The notes below the pieces were generated by a model, which saw only the letters and a list, made by a program, of their open reading frames with translations, had not been told where the DNA came from and did no database searches. From assembly GCF_963674925.1 (NCBI RefSeq), contig NZ_OY771647.1:1503501-1567500 (forward strand): a DNA stretch of 64,000 nt, in the 5' to 3' direction. Made by a program: the position numbers and the translations under genes. Source of the DNA: an uncultured Draconibacterium sp. GTDB taxonomy: Bacteria > Bacteroidota > Bacteroidia > Bacteroidales > Prolixibacteraceae. Positions within the stretch are counted from its first letter, which is position 1. Each line of letters starts with the position of its first letter. Below are positions 33,107 to 42,113 of the stretch, piece after piece.

Positions 33107-35821
33107 ATGAAACGTTTTTTTATTAGCATTCTGTTGCTAATTCAGGTAATGGTAGTTACAGCCCAAACAGGAACAATTAAAGGAACTGTAATCGACGCCA
33201 AAACAAAAGAGGCCCTGATCGGGACCACTGTATTAATTAAAGGAACAACACAAGGAACAATTACCGATTTCGATGGAAATTACGTAATCCCCAATGTAGA
33301 AGTTGGTAGCCATACCATCGCTGTTTCTTTTATCTCGTATGATACACAGGAATTTCAGGTTGAAGTAAAACCAGACAATAACGTAGAATTAAATGTAGCG
33401 TTATTACCGGCAACTTTGGAAATTGAAGGTGTTCAGGTAGTGGCAAAAGCCAACCGTGAGTCGGAAACCATGCTTTTGGTTGAACAAAAGAATGCCGTAC
33501 TGGCAAAACAGACAATCGGAGCCCAGGAAATTTCGCGTAAAGGTGCCAGCGATGCCGAGTCGGCCGTTGCAAAAATATCGGGTATTTCGAAGCAGGAAGG
33601 AGTGAAAAATGTTTTTGTCCGCGGATTAGGCGACCGTTTTAATTCTACCACATTAAATGGTTTTCCGGTATCGTCTGAAGATCCTGAATATAAAAATATT
33701 TCGCTTGATATTTTTTCTTCAGATATCATTAAAACTGTTGATGTAAATAAAGTATTCAGCTCTGGTATGTCAGGTGATGTTACAGGGGCTGAAATCAATA
33801 TCGGCTCCAAGGAACTGGTTAGTGAATCTGAATTGATAATCGATTTATCTGTAAATGCAAATACCGAAACAGTTAATCATGAGGGATTTCTGATTACTGA
33901 TGGAGCTGGTTCATTGGGATTTATTAAAAGCGGTACAGAACCATCAGGAGAAGAATTTTATGACTATGGAAATTCGTTAGATCCAGGCAGTCAGGATTTT
34001 CAGTTAGGAAAAGAATTTGGTATTGCAGGTGGTAAACGATATGAAATCGGGCATGCAAGAAATCCACTAAGCTTTTATGTAATTGGCAACTATGAAACTG
34101 ATTTTAATTATATCAATGGAATAACAAGAGGATCCAATACCTCTGGAATTATATATCAGGATCAGGTATCTGATGAATATGAAAAGACTACTTCTCATAT
34201 GGCGATGGCTAACCTGAGTTACAGTTTTAATAAGTACGATCTGAGTTATAATTTTCTGGCCGTTCATTCGGCAAAACAGTTGCTTACTGATGACTACGGC
34301 AGACATGATGCTTTTCAGTCTTCAGCAGATTATGATTATGTGGGTTTAATACGTCGCCAGCAAAATAATGACAATACTTTACTTGTTAATCAACTTCGTT
34401 TAACGAAAGAATTTAATAAACGACTTTCGGGAAATGTTGGGGTCGCCTATAACTTTACAAGAGGCAGTGAGCCAGACCGGAGAGTTAACCACCTGGGGTT
34501 TTATGGCGATGATATATTAAAACCTATTATGGGAACCGGTCGTCAGCAAAGGTATTTTACTGAATTGAATGTAAACGACATTAATATGCAGCTTAGTTTT
34601 TCCTACAAGCTAAGCGATGAGTCGGATAATGCTTCGCAGATTATTGCCGGTTATAAAGGTCGTTTGGTTTATGATGATTTTGAAAGCGTTGAATGGGATA
34701 ATTCAAGATTGGATGGGAGTTCGAACTTGCCTGAATTAGACAGATTTGGTTTTGTCCTGGATCCATATTTCAATCAGGAATACCTTGATAACGGCAGAAT
34801 AGCAAACGATCCATTCAGAAGTGAATATACTGTCAATAAAGGAATTCATTCGGGATATGGCGATTTGCTTTATCAAATGGGCGCAAATTTAGTTTTGGAT
34901 GCCGGGATAAAGGTTGACCTGGTTAATATTGATGTTGACTATGATGTTAACAGAGGTGCCAGAGTGGGAACGACAAAACTTGACGAGTTATTTATATTAC
35001 CCAGTTTTAATATAAAGTATGACTTAAGCGATAAGAATTCGCTTCGATTAGGAGCAAGTCGTACTTATACGCTTCCGCAATCAAAAGAGATTTCGCCTTA
35101 CCAGTATATTGGTCGTCAATGGAAATCGCAAGGAAATCCCGATCTGCAACCGTCTACCAATTACAATCTCGAATTGAAGTGGGATTTTTATCTCAGTCGT
35201 GATGAGTTACTATCGATTGCCGGTTTTTCCAAGTTAATTCAGGATCCAATATCAAGGGTTGAAATTGCAAGTGCCGGAGGTTTTTTATCGTATGAGAACA
35301 TTGCTGATGAAGCAACTGTAAGTGGAGTTGAGTTAGAGCTTAAGAAAAACCTTTATTCCATACTGACGGATGATGGGAACAGTAAAAAATTAAGTATCGG
35401 CGTTAATTTCTCCTACCTCAAAACAGACGTTGAGGTGAATGATGGTTTGAATTTTACAAACAAAAAAACCGAATTACAGGGAGCTTCACCCATATTGGTT
35501 AATGCAGACCTGAGTTATGAATACACCAACGAAAAAATTGATTTTACAAGTTCTGTAGTAGCAAATTATTACAGTGATCGAATTTATACGGTGGGAGCCG
35601 GTGGCTTTCAGGATATAAACGAAGACGGTTTGATCATTATGGATTTTGTAAGCTCCGTTAAGTTTAACAATAGGTGGAAAGTCAGCTTAAAAGCAAAAAA
35701 TCTGCTAAATCCTACCCATAAACTAACCCGCGAACCGCAAGGAGAGGGGGTAGACCCAATCGTGTTAAGCAGCTATAAAAAAGGTCTGGACTTTAGTTTG
35801 GGTTTGTCCTATAAATTTTAA
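33107..35821 (+). CDS. TonB-dependent outer-membrane receptor, probably phosphate-regulated
   Basis: 904 residues. Signal peptide of about 19 residues (ending VVTAQ), CarboxypepD_reg-like domain (about 23-105; GTIKGTVIDAKTKEALIGTT, TDFDGNYVI), plug domain (about 120-235; QEISRKGASDAESAVAKISG, NVFVRGLGDRFNSTTLNGFP) and a long 22-strand barrel ending in Phe (LDFSLGLSYKF). The barrel lacks SusC-type length. It is followed after 50 bp by a beta-helix lipoprotein, so the two may form a receptor/surface-lipoprotein pair. A Pho-box array in front suggests it takes up a phosphorus-containing compound when phosphate is low; the substrate is unknown. Confidence 0.9.
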   Translation: MKRFFISILLLIQVMVVTAQTGTIKGTVIDAKTKEALIGTTVLIKGTTQGTITDFDGNYVIPNVEVGSHTIAVSFISYDTQEFQVEVKPDNNVELNVALLPATLEIEGVQVVAKANRESETMLLVEQKNAVLAKQTIGAQEISRKGASDAESAVAKISGISKQEGVKNVFVRGLGDRFNSTTLNGFPVSSEDPEYKNISLDIFSSDIIKTVDVNKVFSSGMSGDVTGAEINIGSKELVSESELIIDLSVNANTETVNHEGFLITDGAGSLGFIKSGTEPSGEEFYDYGNSLDPGSQDFQLGKEFGIAGGKRYEIGHARNPLSFYVIGNYETDFNYINGITRGSNTSGIIYQDQVSDEYEKTTSHMAMANLSYSFNKYDLSYNFLAVHSAKQLLTDDYGRHDAFQSSADYDYVGLIRRQQNNDNTLLVNQLRLTKEFNKRLSGNVGVAYNFTRGSEPDRRVNHLGFYGDDILKPIMGTGRQQRYFTELNVNDINMQLSFSYKLSDESDNASQIIAGYKGRLVYDDFESVEWDNSRLDGSSNLPELDRFGFVLDPYFNQEYLDNGRIANDPFRSEYTVNKGIHSGYGDLLYQMGANLVLDAGIKVDLVNIDVDYDVNRGARVGTTKLDELFILPSFNIKYDLSDKNSLRLGASRTYTLPQSKEISPYQYIGRQWKSQGNPDLQPSTNYNLELKWDFYLSRDELLSIAGFSKLIQDPISRVEIASAGGFLSYENIADEATVSGVELELKKNLYSILTDDGNSKKLSIGVNFSYLKTDVEVNDGLNFTNKKTELQGASPILVNADLSYEYTNEKIDFTSSVVANYYSDRIYTVGAGGFQDINEDGLIIMDFVSSVKFNNRWKVSLKAKNLLNPTHKLTREPQGEGVDPIVLSSYKKGLDFSLGLSYKF

Positions 35822-35871
35822 TTCTAAAACAAATGAAAGTTGAAAATCAAATAACACTAAAATTTTTGAAA

Positions 35872-38082
35872 ATGAAAAAATTACTTTTTACACTTAGTAT
35901 TCTGGCTGTCTTATTTACAGCCTGTGAAGATGATGATCCAACTCCAAATCCAGATCCAACTCCATCGAGTGAATTGTCTGGCGACGTAACGGAAAATGTA
36001 ACTCTTGATGCATCTGTTACCTACACATTAACCGGAACATATACAGTTAAAGCCGGAGCAACCTTAACAATTCCCGCCGGAACAACAATAAAGGGAGCGG
36101 GTGTTAATGGCTTTCAGGAATGTTTAATTGTTGAGCAAGGAGGTAAAATTATGGCCGAGGGAACAGCTGCTGCTCCTATTACTTTTACATCGGCAAAATC
36201 AAGCCCGGCTGCCGGAGACTGGGGGGGAATTATTCTTTGTGGATATGCTCCAATTTCGGCTGCGACTGCCGGCGGAACAGGTTCTGTTGAGACAGATACA
36301 GATATTCCTTATGGAGGTTCTGATGCTAATGATAACTCCGGTGTTCTGTCTTATGTGAAAATCGAATATACAGGTGCTCGTGAGTCAGGTACTTCAGAGC
36401 ACAATGGTTTGACACTGTACGGCGTAGGTAGTGGTACAAATATTAACAACATCTATGTATTGGATGCTGCTGATGATGGTATTGAATTCTTTGGTGGAAC
36501 CGTTGATGTAACTAACATTTTGGTTGTAAACGAAGATGATGATATGTTTGATATTACTCAAGGATGGAGCGGTACCTTAACAAATGCATACGGAATTTGG
36601 GAACCTGGTTATCTTAGTACTGAAGATGACCCACGTGGCGTTGAGGCTGATGGTAACCTTGATGGAGAATATCCGTCTTATGCCCTGCAATCTGATTTCT
36701 CCATTAATGGATTAACCGTTAAAAACTACTCTTCTTATAAAATGGAAGATGGTATTAAGATACGTCGTCATGCAAATGCGACCATCACTAATGCTTTGGT
36801 AATGGGTGGTTCAGCAAAAGATTTAATCGACTTAACTGATGGAAAAGGAAATGCGACCAATGAAAGTTCATTAGATGTAACATATGCGGGTGTGATGTAC
36901 TCCGGACACGAGGTTGCCCGCGAAAAAGATGGTGCAACAACAAATGCGACTGTTACTTTCTCTGATGATAATACTGGTGCAGATGAAGCAGTATTTGCCT
37001 GGACTGGTTATGAGTTTGAAGGTTTTTCAGAAGAATTGGAAGGTGCTGTTACTGGTGAAACAACCCTTAATGCAATTATTGATTATACTTTAACTGGCAT
37101 GTTGAGTGTTGAAGATGGCGGAGTATTAACTATTCCTGCCGGAACAACAATTAAAGGTGCCGGAGTAAATGGTTTCCAGGAACAATTGATTGTTAAACAA
37201 GGAGGAAAAATTATGGCTGAGGGTACTGCTGATGAACCGATCACATTTACTTCTTCAAGCGCAACTCCGGCTCCTGGCGACTGGGGTGGAATCATTCTTT
37301 GTGGTTACGCACCAATTTCAGCAGAGTCTGCAGGTGGAACAGGTTCAGTAGAAACCGATACTGATATTCCTTACGGTGGATCGGATGCAAATGATAACTC
37401 AGGTATTTTGTCCTATGTAAAAATTGAATACACTGGCGCTCGCGAGTCTGGAACTTCAGAGCATAATGGTTTAACCTTATATGGAGTAGGTAGCGGAACA
37501 ACAATTAACAATATCTATGTTCTTGAAGCTGCTGATGATGGTGTCGAGTTTTTTGGTGGAACAGTGGATGTTGAAAACATTCTGGTTGTAAACGAAGATG
37601 ATGATATGTTTGATGTTACTCAGGGCTGGAGCGGTACCTTAACCAACGCTTACGGTATCTGGGAAGCTGGTTATACCAGTACAGAAGATGATCCGCGCGG
37701 TGTAGAATCAGATGGTAATCTGGATGGAGAATATCCAACTTACGATATTCAATCAAACTTTACAATTAATGGATTGACAATCGTAAACAACTCTTCATAC
37801 GAGATGGAAGATTGTATTAAAGTTCGCCGATTTGCTACTGCAACAATCACAAATGCACTAATCACTGGTGGACAAGCCATCGATTTAATTGATCTGACTG
37901 ATGGAAAAGGCAATGCAACTGATGCGTCAAGCGTCGATGTAACTTATTCAGGTGTAACACTTTCAGGAAGTGAGATTAAACGTGAAAAGGATGGGGAAAC
38001 TACAAATGCAACGGTTAACATCTCTGGCGTAAATACAGGTGCTTCAGCTGATGTATTTACCTGGACCGGATACAGCTTCTAA
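35872..38082 (+). CDS. Surface lipoprotein of two near-identical beta-helix halves
   Basis: 736 residues from the preferred start MKKLLFTLSIL; an earlier Met at 35833 would put 13 extra residues before a complete lipoprotein signal. Lipobox LFTAC (Cys18), then an Asp/Pro-rich linker (DDDPTPNPDPTPSS). Two tandem copies of about 340 residues follow (about 35-380 and 395-736). Each contains ipaGTTIKGAGVNGFQE, EGTA, GDWGGIILCGYAPIS, TDIPYGGSDANDNSG, YVKIEYTGARESGTSEHNG and VEFFGGTVDV, and ends in FTWTGY or FAWTGY. Right-handed beta-helix fold expected, with Gly-rich turns and many Asp. It may bind substrate for the upstream receptor. Function is unknown. Confidence 0.85.
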   Translation: MKKLLFTLSILAVLFTACEDDDPTPNPDPTPSSELSGDVTENVTLDASVTYTLTGTYTVKAGATLTIPAGTTIKGAGVNGFQECLIVEQGGKIMAEGTAAAPITFTSAKSSPAAGDWGGIILCGYAPISAATAGGTGSVETDTDIPYGGSDANDNSGVLSYVKIEYTGARESGTSEHNGLTLYGVGSGTNINNIYVLDAADDGIEFFGGTVDVTNILVVNEDDDMFDITQGWSGTLTNAYGIWEPGYLSTEDDPRGVEADGNLDGEYPSYALQSDFSINGLTVKNYSSYKMEDGIKIRRHANATITNALVMGGSAKDLIDLTDGKGNATNESSLDVTYAGVMYSGHEVAREKDGATTNATVTFSDDNTGADEAVFAWTGYEFEGFSEELEGAVTGETTLNAIIDYTLTGMLSVEDGGVLTIPAGTTIKGAGVNGFQEQLIVKQGGKIMAEGTADEPITFTSSSATPAPGDWGGIILCGYAPISAESAGGTGSVETDTDIPYGGSDANDNSGILSYVKIEYTGARESGTSEHNGLTLYGVGSGTTINNIYVLEAADDGVEFFGGTVDVENILVVNEDDDMFDVTQGWSGTLTNAYGIWEAGYTSTEDDPRGVESDGNLDGEYPTYDIQSNFTINGLTIVNNSSYEMEDCIKVRRFATATITNALITGGQAIDLIDLTDGKGNATDASSVDVTYSGVTLSGSEIKREKDGETTNATVNISGVNTGASADVFTWTGYSF
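36016..38080. repeat. Internal tandem duplication of about 1 kb within the lipoprotein gene
   Basis: The half at about 36016-37020 and the half at about 37066-38080 align along their whole length in frame, with long stretches identical at the protein level and mostly silent base changes between them. Recombination between the halves could shorten or lengthen the gene. Confidence 0.85.
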
Positions 38083-38225
38083 TTCAGTAAAAGATGCTGA
38101 TCATACTGAACATGGATCAGCGCTGAGTTATAAGATCTTGATAATGTATTTAAATGACAATCAAAAGAGGTTATAAAGCATTGATAATGCAGTGTTTATT
38201 AAAGTCGGCCTAACAACCGATTTTA

Positions 38226-38254
38226 AAAGCTCCGGATTTAATCCGGGGCTTTCC
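38226..38254 (+). terminator. Terminator after the TonB/beta-helix operon
   Basis: AAAGCTCCGGAT pairs with ATCCGGGGCTTT around TTA (one T-G pair); the T run is short. It separates the lipoprotein gene from the MORN-repeat gene. Confidence 0.65.
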
Positions 38255-38279
38255 TCTTATTGAGTTTACTTGAATTGAA

Positions 38280-38738
38280 ATGAAAAAATTATTGGTTTTA
38301 GTTGGATTTTTGGCTTTGATAACCACTGCATCGAAAGCACAAAAAATTGAAGAAATCGACGGAATTTATTACAAGAATTCCAAAAAGTATACCGGTACCT
38401 ACCAGGGCTATTACGACGATAATACGCTGCAAAGCGAGGTGAAGGTAAAGAATGGTGAAAAACACGGAAAAGCAACCATTTACTTTAAAAACGGGCATGT
38501 TAACGAAATACGATCGTACAAACACAACCAGATGCACGGCAAATGGGTGATGTATAACGAGCACGGAATTAAGGTGTCGGTTGCACGTTACAAAAACGGC
38601 AAAAAACATGGTAAATGGATTATTTGGAACGACTACGGAAATTTATTGTATGAACTGGAATATGATAATGGCGAAAAAACCGGGGTCTGGAAGAAATACG
38701 ACGAGAAGGGAAACCTGATAAGCGAACGAAATTACTAG
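38280..38738 (+). CDS. Exported MORN-repeat (YwqK-like) protein
   Basis: 152 residues. Signal peptide ending in TTASKAQ (about 20). Five or so MORN_2-type repeats follow: YTGTYQGYYDDNTLQSEV, KNGEKHGKATIYFKNG, HNQMHGKWVMYNEHG, KNGKKHGKWIIWNDYG and DNGEKTGVWKKYDEKG. Such proteins are often annotated as YwqK-type antitoxins, but no toxin partner is visible and the signal peptide argues for an envelope location. No Pho box precedes it. Confidence 0.8.
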   Translation: MKKLLVLVGFLALITTASKAQKIEEIDGIYYKNSKKYTGTYQGYYDDNTLQSEVKVKNGEKHGKATIYFKNGHVNEIRSYKHNQMHGKWVMYNEHGIKVSVARYKNGKKHGKWIIWNDYGNLLYELEYDNGEKTGVWKKYDEKGNLISERNY

Positions 38739-38766
38739 TCGTTTTACAGCACCTATAAAAAACGGA

Positions 38767-38823
38767 TTTAATAAAACTGTAATAGTTGTGTAACCACGAC
38801 GTAATCGTCATCCTGTATTTTTG
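38767..38823 (+). promoter_or_regulatory. Pho-box array and -7 element of the small CarboxypepD gene
   Basis: TTTAAT (38767), TGTAAT (38778), TGTAAC (38789) and CGTAAT (38800) are spaced exactly 11 bp. The last begins 16 bp before TATTTTTG (38816-38823), a perfect TAnnTTTG, so transcription would start about 20 bp before the ATG. Confidence 0.75.
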
Positions 38824-38848
38824 TAGTACAAGATCGACAAAACAAAAA

Positions 38849-39211
38849 ATGAATATTATGAAGAAGGTACTAATTGCAGCATTACTGGTTATTTCAGTTT
38901 TAGCAGTAAATGCGAAAGAAGACGATAATAAATCGAAAAGTACTGATACCGAGAGCGAGGCAACAATGGTAGTTTCAGGTTCTATTGCCGACGAATTATC
39001 AGGGGAGTCGCTTGTAGGTGTTGAAGTAAAATTGGAAGGAACCGATAGGAAAGCTTACACCGATTTTGATGGAAATTTCTCGTTCGAAGGTGTAAAGCCG
39101 GGAGAATACAAAGTCGTTACAACTTACATTTCTTACGAGAAAAAATCGGAAGTTGTAAATGTAGATGCGAACAAAAACGATATTAAAATAAAGCTGCAAT
39201 CGTCTAACTAA
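38849..39211 (+). CDS. Small exported CarboxypepD_reg-like protein, probably phosphate-regulated
   Basis: 120 residues from ATG 38849; a start at 38858 (MKKVLIAALL) is equally good. A longer frame from 38786 is unlikely because its start overlaps the operator. Signal peptide of about 20 residues (ending AVNA), an acidic Ser/Asp/Glu spacer, then one complete CarboxypepD_reg-like beta-sandwich (GSIADELSGESLVGVEVKL, TDFDGNFSFEGVKPGEY, TYISYEKKSEVV). The domain normally sits at the N-terminus of TonB receptors but stands alone here. With its own Pho-box promoter it may be an accessory of the phosphate-linked receptor upstream. Function unknown. Confidence 0.8.
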   Translation: MNIMKKVLIAALLVISVLAVNAKEDDNKSKSTDTESEATMVVSGSIADELSGESLVGVEVKLEGTDRKAYTDFDGNFSFEGVKPGEYKVVTTYISYEKKSEVVNVDANKNDIKIKLQSSN

Positions 39212-39237
39212 GAGGTTGTGGTAACTTAAGATTGAAT

Positions 39238-39264
39238 CCGCCTCTGAGAGCAGAGGCGGTTTTT
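39238..39264 (+). terminator. Terminator after the small CarboxypepD gene
   Basis: CCGCCTCTG and CAGAGGCGG form a perfect 9-bp stem with AGAG loop, followed by TTTTT. Confidence 0.88.
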
Positions 39265-39339
39265 GTCGTTTTAATATTTTCAGGAAATAGATTGTTAAGT
39301 TAAGCCCGTGAATTAGCAATATGCTATATATCAAAAGAA

Positions 39340-39370
39340 AACCATCTCTGATTTCAGAGGTGGTTTTTTT
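39340..39370 (+). terminator. Second terminator upstream of lplA
   Basis: AACCATCTCTG pairs with CAGAGGTGGTT around ATTT, followed by seven T. It lies before the lplA promoter, so it backs up the previous terminator rather than controlling lplA. Confidence 0.75.
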
Positions 39371-39385
39371 GTGCCCGGCATTTTG

Positions 39386-39393
39386 TACTTTTG
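39386..39393 (+). promoter_or_regulatory. -7 promoter element of lplA
   Basis: TACTTTTG is a perfect TAnnTTTG, 20 bp before the ATG at 39414. It also shows that the in-frame ATG at 39321 cannot be the start. Confidence 0.5.
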
Positions 39394-39413
39394 CCGAACA
39401 TAAAACCGAAGAA

Positions 39414-40361
39414 ATGCTTTGCATCAATTTAATAAACAACAACCCTTTTTACTGCCTGGCTACCGAAGAGTACCTTTTAAAAAATTTCGACGACAATATT
39501 TTTATGCTTTGGCAAAGCGATAAAACGGTTGTGGTAGGTAAACACCAAAATGCGCTGGGCGAAGTAAATTACCGCTATGTGCGCGAGAATGACATTACGG
39601 TAGCACGTCGAATTTCGGGTGGGGGAACGGTTTACCACGATGCCGGCAATGTAAATTTTGCCTTTATTAAAAATGTTAAAAGTCCGGCAGAGATTTCGTT
39701 TAAACAGTTTACCGAACCCGTAGTGGAAGCATTGGCCCAACTGGATATTGAAGCCACCACATCGGGAAGAAACGATTTGCTGATTAAAGGCTTAAAAATA
39801 TCGGGAAATGCCGAGCATGTTTTTAAAAACCGTGTGTTGCATCATGGTACCTTGTTGTTTAACTCCGATCTGGAAAATCTGGGAAATAGCATAAAGGTTA
39901 TTCCGGGGAAATACACAAGCAAAGCGGTGCAATCGAACCGAAGCAAAGTGGCTAATATTGCTCCGTTCCTGAAAAACGAAATGAATATCGAGGCGTTTAT
40001 CGATTTCATCATTGGTGTGCAGCTAAAAAAGGAAGGAGCTGAAAGTTATACGATTTCAGCAGAAGACGAGGAAGTGATTACAAAATTGGTTGGTGAAAAA
40101 TTCACTACCTGGGATTGGCGTTGGGGCTATTCGCCAAAATACACTTTTACCAATAAGGCGGAAATCGACGGCCGGACACTGGAAATCTATTTAGAAGTAA
40201 AAAAAGGCCATATTGAAAACGCCAACCTGCAAGGCAATTATTTTGTTGAGCCTTATACCACTGAGTTATCAGCATTGCTGGTGGGGAAACAACATTTTTA
40301 TGATGCTATACGCGACGTTTTAAAAACGGAAAATGAAGATTTGATTTACGCGTTCTTCTGA
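39414..40361 (+). CDS. lplA: Lipoate-protein ligase A
   Basis: 315 residues from MLCINLINNN. The BPL/LplA catalytic domain (about 1-235) has VVVGKHQNALGEVNYRYV, RRISGGGTVYHDAGNVNFAF (the lipoyl-AMP loop), GRNDLLIKGLKISGNAEHVF with the catalytic Lys, and HHGTLLFNSDLENL. The C-terminal domain (about 240-315) includes TTWDWRWGYSPKYTF. It attaches lipoate to the E2 subunits of dehydrogenases and to GcvH in the cytoplasm. No lipoate synthase gene is in the window. Confidence 0.95.
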   Translation: MLCINLINNNPFYCLATEEYLLKNFDDNIFMLWQSDKTVVVGKHQNALGEVNYRYVRENDITVARRISGGGTVYHDAGNVNFAFIKNVKSPAEISFKQFTEPVVEALAQLDIEATTSGRNDLLIKGLKISGNAEHVFKNRVLHHGTLLFNSDLENLGNSIKVIPGKYTSKAVQSNRSKVANIAPFLKNEMNIEAFIDFIIGVQLKKEGAESYTISAEDEEVITKLVGEKFTTWDWRWGYSPKYTFTNKAEIDGRTLEIYLEVKKGHIENANLQGNYFVEPYTTELSALLVGKQHFYDAIRDVLKTENEDLIYAFF

Positions 40362-40494
40362 AATCAATTGCGTTGAATGATTGAAGGGTAGAATCTGAAC
40401 TAAAAGTGACTACTCGCTTTGGTGTGTCTGACTTGAGAACTGTGCGGCCATGCTTCTTAACTAAAAATATAGCTCGTAGCTCGCAGCTCGTTTC

Positions 40495-40526
40495 TAAAAA
40501 AAAGCGCACCACAAACTGCAGTGCGC
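40495..40526 (-). terminator. Terminator of trpB2
   Basis: On the minus strand GCGCAC and GTGCGC form a stem followed by eight T, about 30 bp past the trpB2 stop codon. The short stretch at 40470-40495 (GCTCGTAGCTCGCAGCTCG) is heptamer-like low-complexity DNA. Confidence 0.78.
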
Positions 40527-40555
40527 CATTCCAATATTCTAATCTTCCAATCTTC

Positions 40556-41931
40556 CTATTTCGGTAATGGGTATCCTTCAAGTTTTTTCAGGTTAGCCGC
40601 AATTTCCGATTCCGGATATTCGTAATCGTGCAGTTCTCCACCTAAGTATTTATTGTAACCAACAAGGTCCATCAAACCATGTCCACTAAAGTTGAACAGA
40701 ATCGTTTTCTCTTTACCTTCTTCCTTGGCTTTTTTAGCTTCACGGATGGTAGCGGCAATGGCGTGTGTTGTTTCCGGAGCAGGAATAATACCTTCGGTCT
40801 TGGCAAACAATAACCCGGCCTCGAAACATTCGCTTTGGTGAACAGCTACCGCATCCATTAAACCATCCCGTAATGCAGCACTTACCAGCGGAGCCATTCC
40901 GTGGTAACGCAAACCTCCGGCGTGAATCGGTGCCGGAATAAAGTTGTGACCCAGGCTGTTCATCGCCAAAAGCGGAGTCATTTGTGCCACATCGCCGTTA
41001 TCGTAAATAAACGGAGCTTTTGTTAAAGTCGGACAGCTGAATGGTTCGGCTCCAATAATCTGGATGTCGGCACCATGAATTTTATCGTACATAAACGGGA
41101 ACGAAAGACCAGCGAAGTTACTACCGCCACCACAGCAGCCAATAACTACATCAGGGTTTTTAATACCCACTTTTGCCAGCTGTTTTTTGGCTTCCAAACC
41201 AATTATAGTCTGGTGTAACATAACGTGGTTCAACACCGAGCCCAATGAATAACGGGTACCGCCGGTAGGATCGGTAACTGCTGCTTCAACGGCTTCAGAA
41301 ATGGCAATTCCCAACTTCCCGGTGTATCAGGAAACTGTGCTAAAATATCGCGACCGGCCTGTGTTTCGGTACTTGGACTAGCAATACACTTGCCGCCCCA
41401 GGTCTCCATCATCATCTTACGGAAAGGTTTCTGATCGAAACTTACACGCACCATAAAAACTTTACACTCGATGCCGCCAATTTGTGCACAGGCATACGAT
41501 AATGCAGAACCCCACTGTCCTGCGCCGGTTTCGGTGGTAAGTTTTTTAATACCAAACTGTTTGTTATACCAGGCTTGCGCCACAGCTGTATTGGGTTTAT
41601 GACTACCGGCGGGCGAAACGCCTTCGTTTTTGTAATAGATCTTTGCGGGAGTTCCCAGTGCTTCTTCCAGTTCGTAGGCACGAATTAAGGGACTTGGCCG
41701 CCACTGTACCAGAATCTCCCGAATTCCTTCAGGAATATCAATCCAGCGCTCCTGGCTAACTTCCTGCTCAATCAGGTTCATCGGGAACACCGGAGCCAGC
41801 ATCTCAGGGCCCACAGGATTTCCGTCAGGGCCAAGTGGTGGGTTCAACGGCGATGGCAGATCGGGAGCCAGGTTATACCATTGTTTGGGCATTTCCGATT
41901 CATCAAGAAAAATCTTCTTTTGTCTAGTCAT
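40556..41931 (-). pseudogene. trpB: Tryptophan synthase beta chain, TrpB2 type, with a one-base frameshift
   Basis: Two overlapping frames together make a complete 458-residue TrpB2 (start ATG 41931). The N-terminal part contains RPSPLIRAYELEEALG, the PLP lysine in SPAGSHKPNTAVAQAWYNK and ETGAGQWGSALSYACA. The C-terminal part contains YSLGSVLNHVMLHQTIIGLE, CCGGGSNFAGL and NFSGHGLMDLVGYNKYL. At 41311-41316 one T is missing on the coding strand: AGTTGG is read where AGTTTGG would give the family sequence PGSLGIAISEAVE. TrpB2 enzymes make tryptophan from indole and serine, often without TrpA. Everything else is intact, so either a recent inactivation or a sequencing error is possible. Confidence 0.85.
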
Positions 41932-42072
41932 GATTTGTTATTTTATTGGTTGATAATTCAGTTTATACTAATGAGTATTGAGTACATAGTATTGAGAAAT
42001 TCAAAGGTAATCTCCTTTTTTCCAACCGAGTCTGTCTCACTACTCATGTCTAATAATCTATTTCTCTAATAA

Positions 42073-42113
42073 CAAAAAAGGGACTTGCCCTACGAATACG
42101 ACAAATCCCTTTT
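42073..42113 (-). terminator. Terminator in the trpB2 leader (possible attenuator)
   Basis: On the minus strand AAAAGGGATTTG (42113-42102) pairs with CAAGTCCCTTTT (42087-42076) around a 14-nt loop and is followed by TTTTTTG. It lies about 140 bp upstream of the trpB2 start, in the same direction, with no annotated gene before it except the leader frame at 42206-42090. Confidence 0.6.
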
